Source: Sporosarcina highlanderae | GTDB lineage: Bacteria > Bacillota > Bacilli > Bacillales_A > Planococcaceae | Direction: 5' to 3' | Assembly: GCF_030433715.1 (NCBI RefSeq) | Contig: NZ_JAROCC010000002.1 | Coordinates: forward strand, 124,001 to 188,000 | DNA: 64,000 nt | Shown: one piece after another, positions 63,682 through 64,000 of the stretch | Numbering within the stretch: the stretch's first letter is position 1 | Layout of the letters: every line of letters starts with the position of its first letter | Notes under the pieces: generated by a model | The model's input: the letters and a program-made list of their open reading frames with translations, nothing else | Databases searched by the model: none | What the model was told of the DNA's origin: nothing | Program-made: the position numbers and the translations under genes

Positions 63682-63960
63682 TTAACGTCTTGTTTTCTTA
63701 TCGTCTGCGCCATGACCTTTGTATGTGCGCGTAGGTACGAACTCACCAAGTTTGTGACCAACCATATCTTCAGTCACGTAAACCGGTACGTGTTTGCGTC
63801 CGTCGTATACAGCAATCGTCAAACCGATGAATGACGGGAAGATTGTAGAACGGCGAGACCAAGTTTTAATGACCTGCTTTTTTTGTGCATCTTTTTGAGC
63901 GTCGACCTTTTTCAAAAGATGATCATCTGCGAAAGGTCCTTTTTTCAAGCTGCGGCCCAT
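63682..63960 (-). CDS. rpsS: 30S ribosomal protein S19
   Basis: A 92-residue head protein. [20 protein letters not shown] and the C-terminal [20 protein letters not shown], then [16 protein letters not shown], are canonical. ATG 63960 has GGAGGAT upstream (63966-63972); the frame continues to the edge without a site. The preceding gene, expected to be rplB, is outside the window, and 63961-64000 is intergenic. Confidence 0.98.
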   Translation of the reverse strand: MGRSLKKGPFADDHLLKKVDAQKDAQKKQVIKTWSRRSTIFPSFIGLTIAVYDGRKHVPVYVTEDMVGHKLGEFVPTRTYKGHGADDKKTRR

Positions 63961-64000
63961 GTCGGATCCTCCTTCCGTGATGACTCTGCTACGGTCCATT

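Overview
The window reads as a chromosomal segment of a spore-forming, low-to-moderate GC Firmicute of the order Bacillales. A Sporosarcina/Planococcaceae-like lineage is my best guess, by inference only. The evidence is the S10-spc-alpha ribosomal operon order, strong GGAGG ribosome binding sites, frequent TTG/GTG starts, a zinc-ribbon S14, sigW-rsiW-cdaA-cdaR-glmM synteny, and the sporulation/germination block cwlD-salA-gerD-kbaA-pdaB in the same alternating orientation as in Bacillus subtilis.

Region by region: 0-20 kb is accessory. It holds a GNAT acetyltransferase, an XRE regulator with nine LAPF repeats, a Nudix/HAD/TmrB-like cluster, an ABC exporter with its LytTR/DUF3021 regulatory pair, a LysE exporter, a 23S rRNA methyltransferase, MerR-family multidrug sensors, a WecA/TagO-like glycosyltransferase, a nucleotidyltransferase, an EamA permease, nitronate monooxygenase, a membrane-anchored PstS-like protein and an amidohydrolase. 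20.5-25 kb carries ytoQ and a rearranged phosphate-uptake locus (pstB, then pstS-pstC-pstA); both transcription units start behind four hexamers at 11-bp spacing that match PhoP boxes. 25-31 kb is the envelope-stress and c-di-AMP block (glmM, cdaR, cdaA, rsiW, sigW, rocF), with a sigma-W type promoter in front of sigW. 31-34 kb has a PAS-GGDEF-EAL protein and five tRNA genes (Asn, Thr, Glu, Tyr, Gln). 34-38 kb is the spore block. 38.4-41 kb has a rhodanese and a nucleoside transporter/hydrolase pair. 41-42.6 kb is a TetR-controlled pair of small multidrug exporters with two matching 17-bp operators. 42.7-47.6 kb is a hydantoinase/DUF917/NCS1-permease operon behind its own TetR gene, which has a consensus promoter and a palindromic operator.

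48-64 kb is the translation core on the minus strand. Transcription runs from rpsS near the right edge through rplV, rpsC, rplP, rpmC, rpsQ, rplN, rplX, rplE, rpsN, rpsH, rplF, rplR, rpsE, rpmD, rplO, secY, adk, an unrecognised gene, infA, rpmJ, rpsM, rpsK, rpoA and rplQ. It is followed by the ECF transporter module ecfA1-ecfA2-ecfT, truA and rplM-rpsI.

The observations I rate highest are: the unrecognised, translationally coupled gene standing between adk and infA where map and a KOW-protein gene are expected; a strongly structured RNA-like element ending in a T-run between rplQ and ecfA1; a PdaB homologue that has lost the NodB aspartate; the operator pair of the SMR operon; the PhoP boxes of the split pst locus; and a family of dispersed palindromic intergenic elements sharing a 17-nt core.
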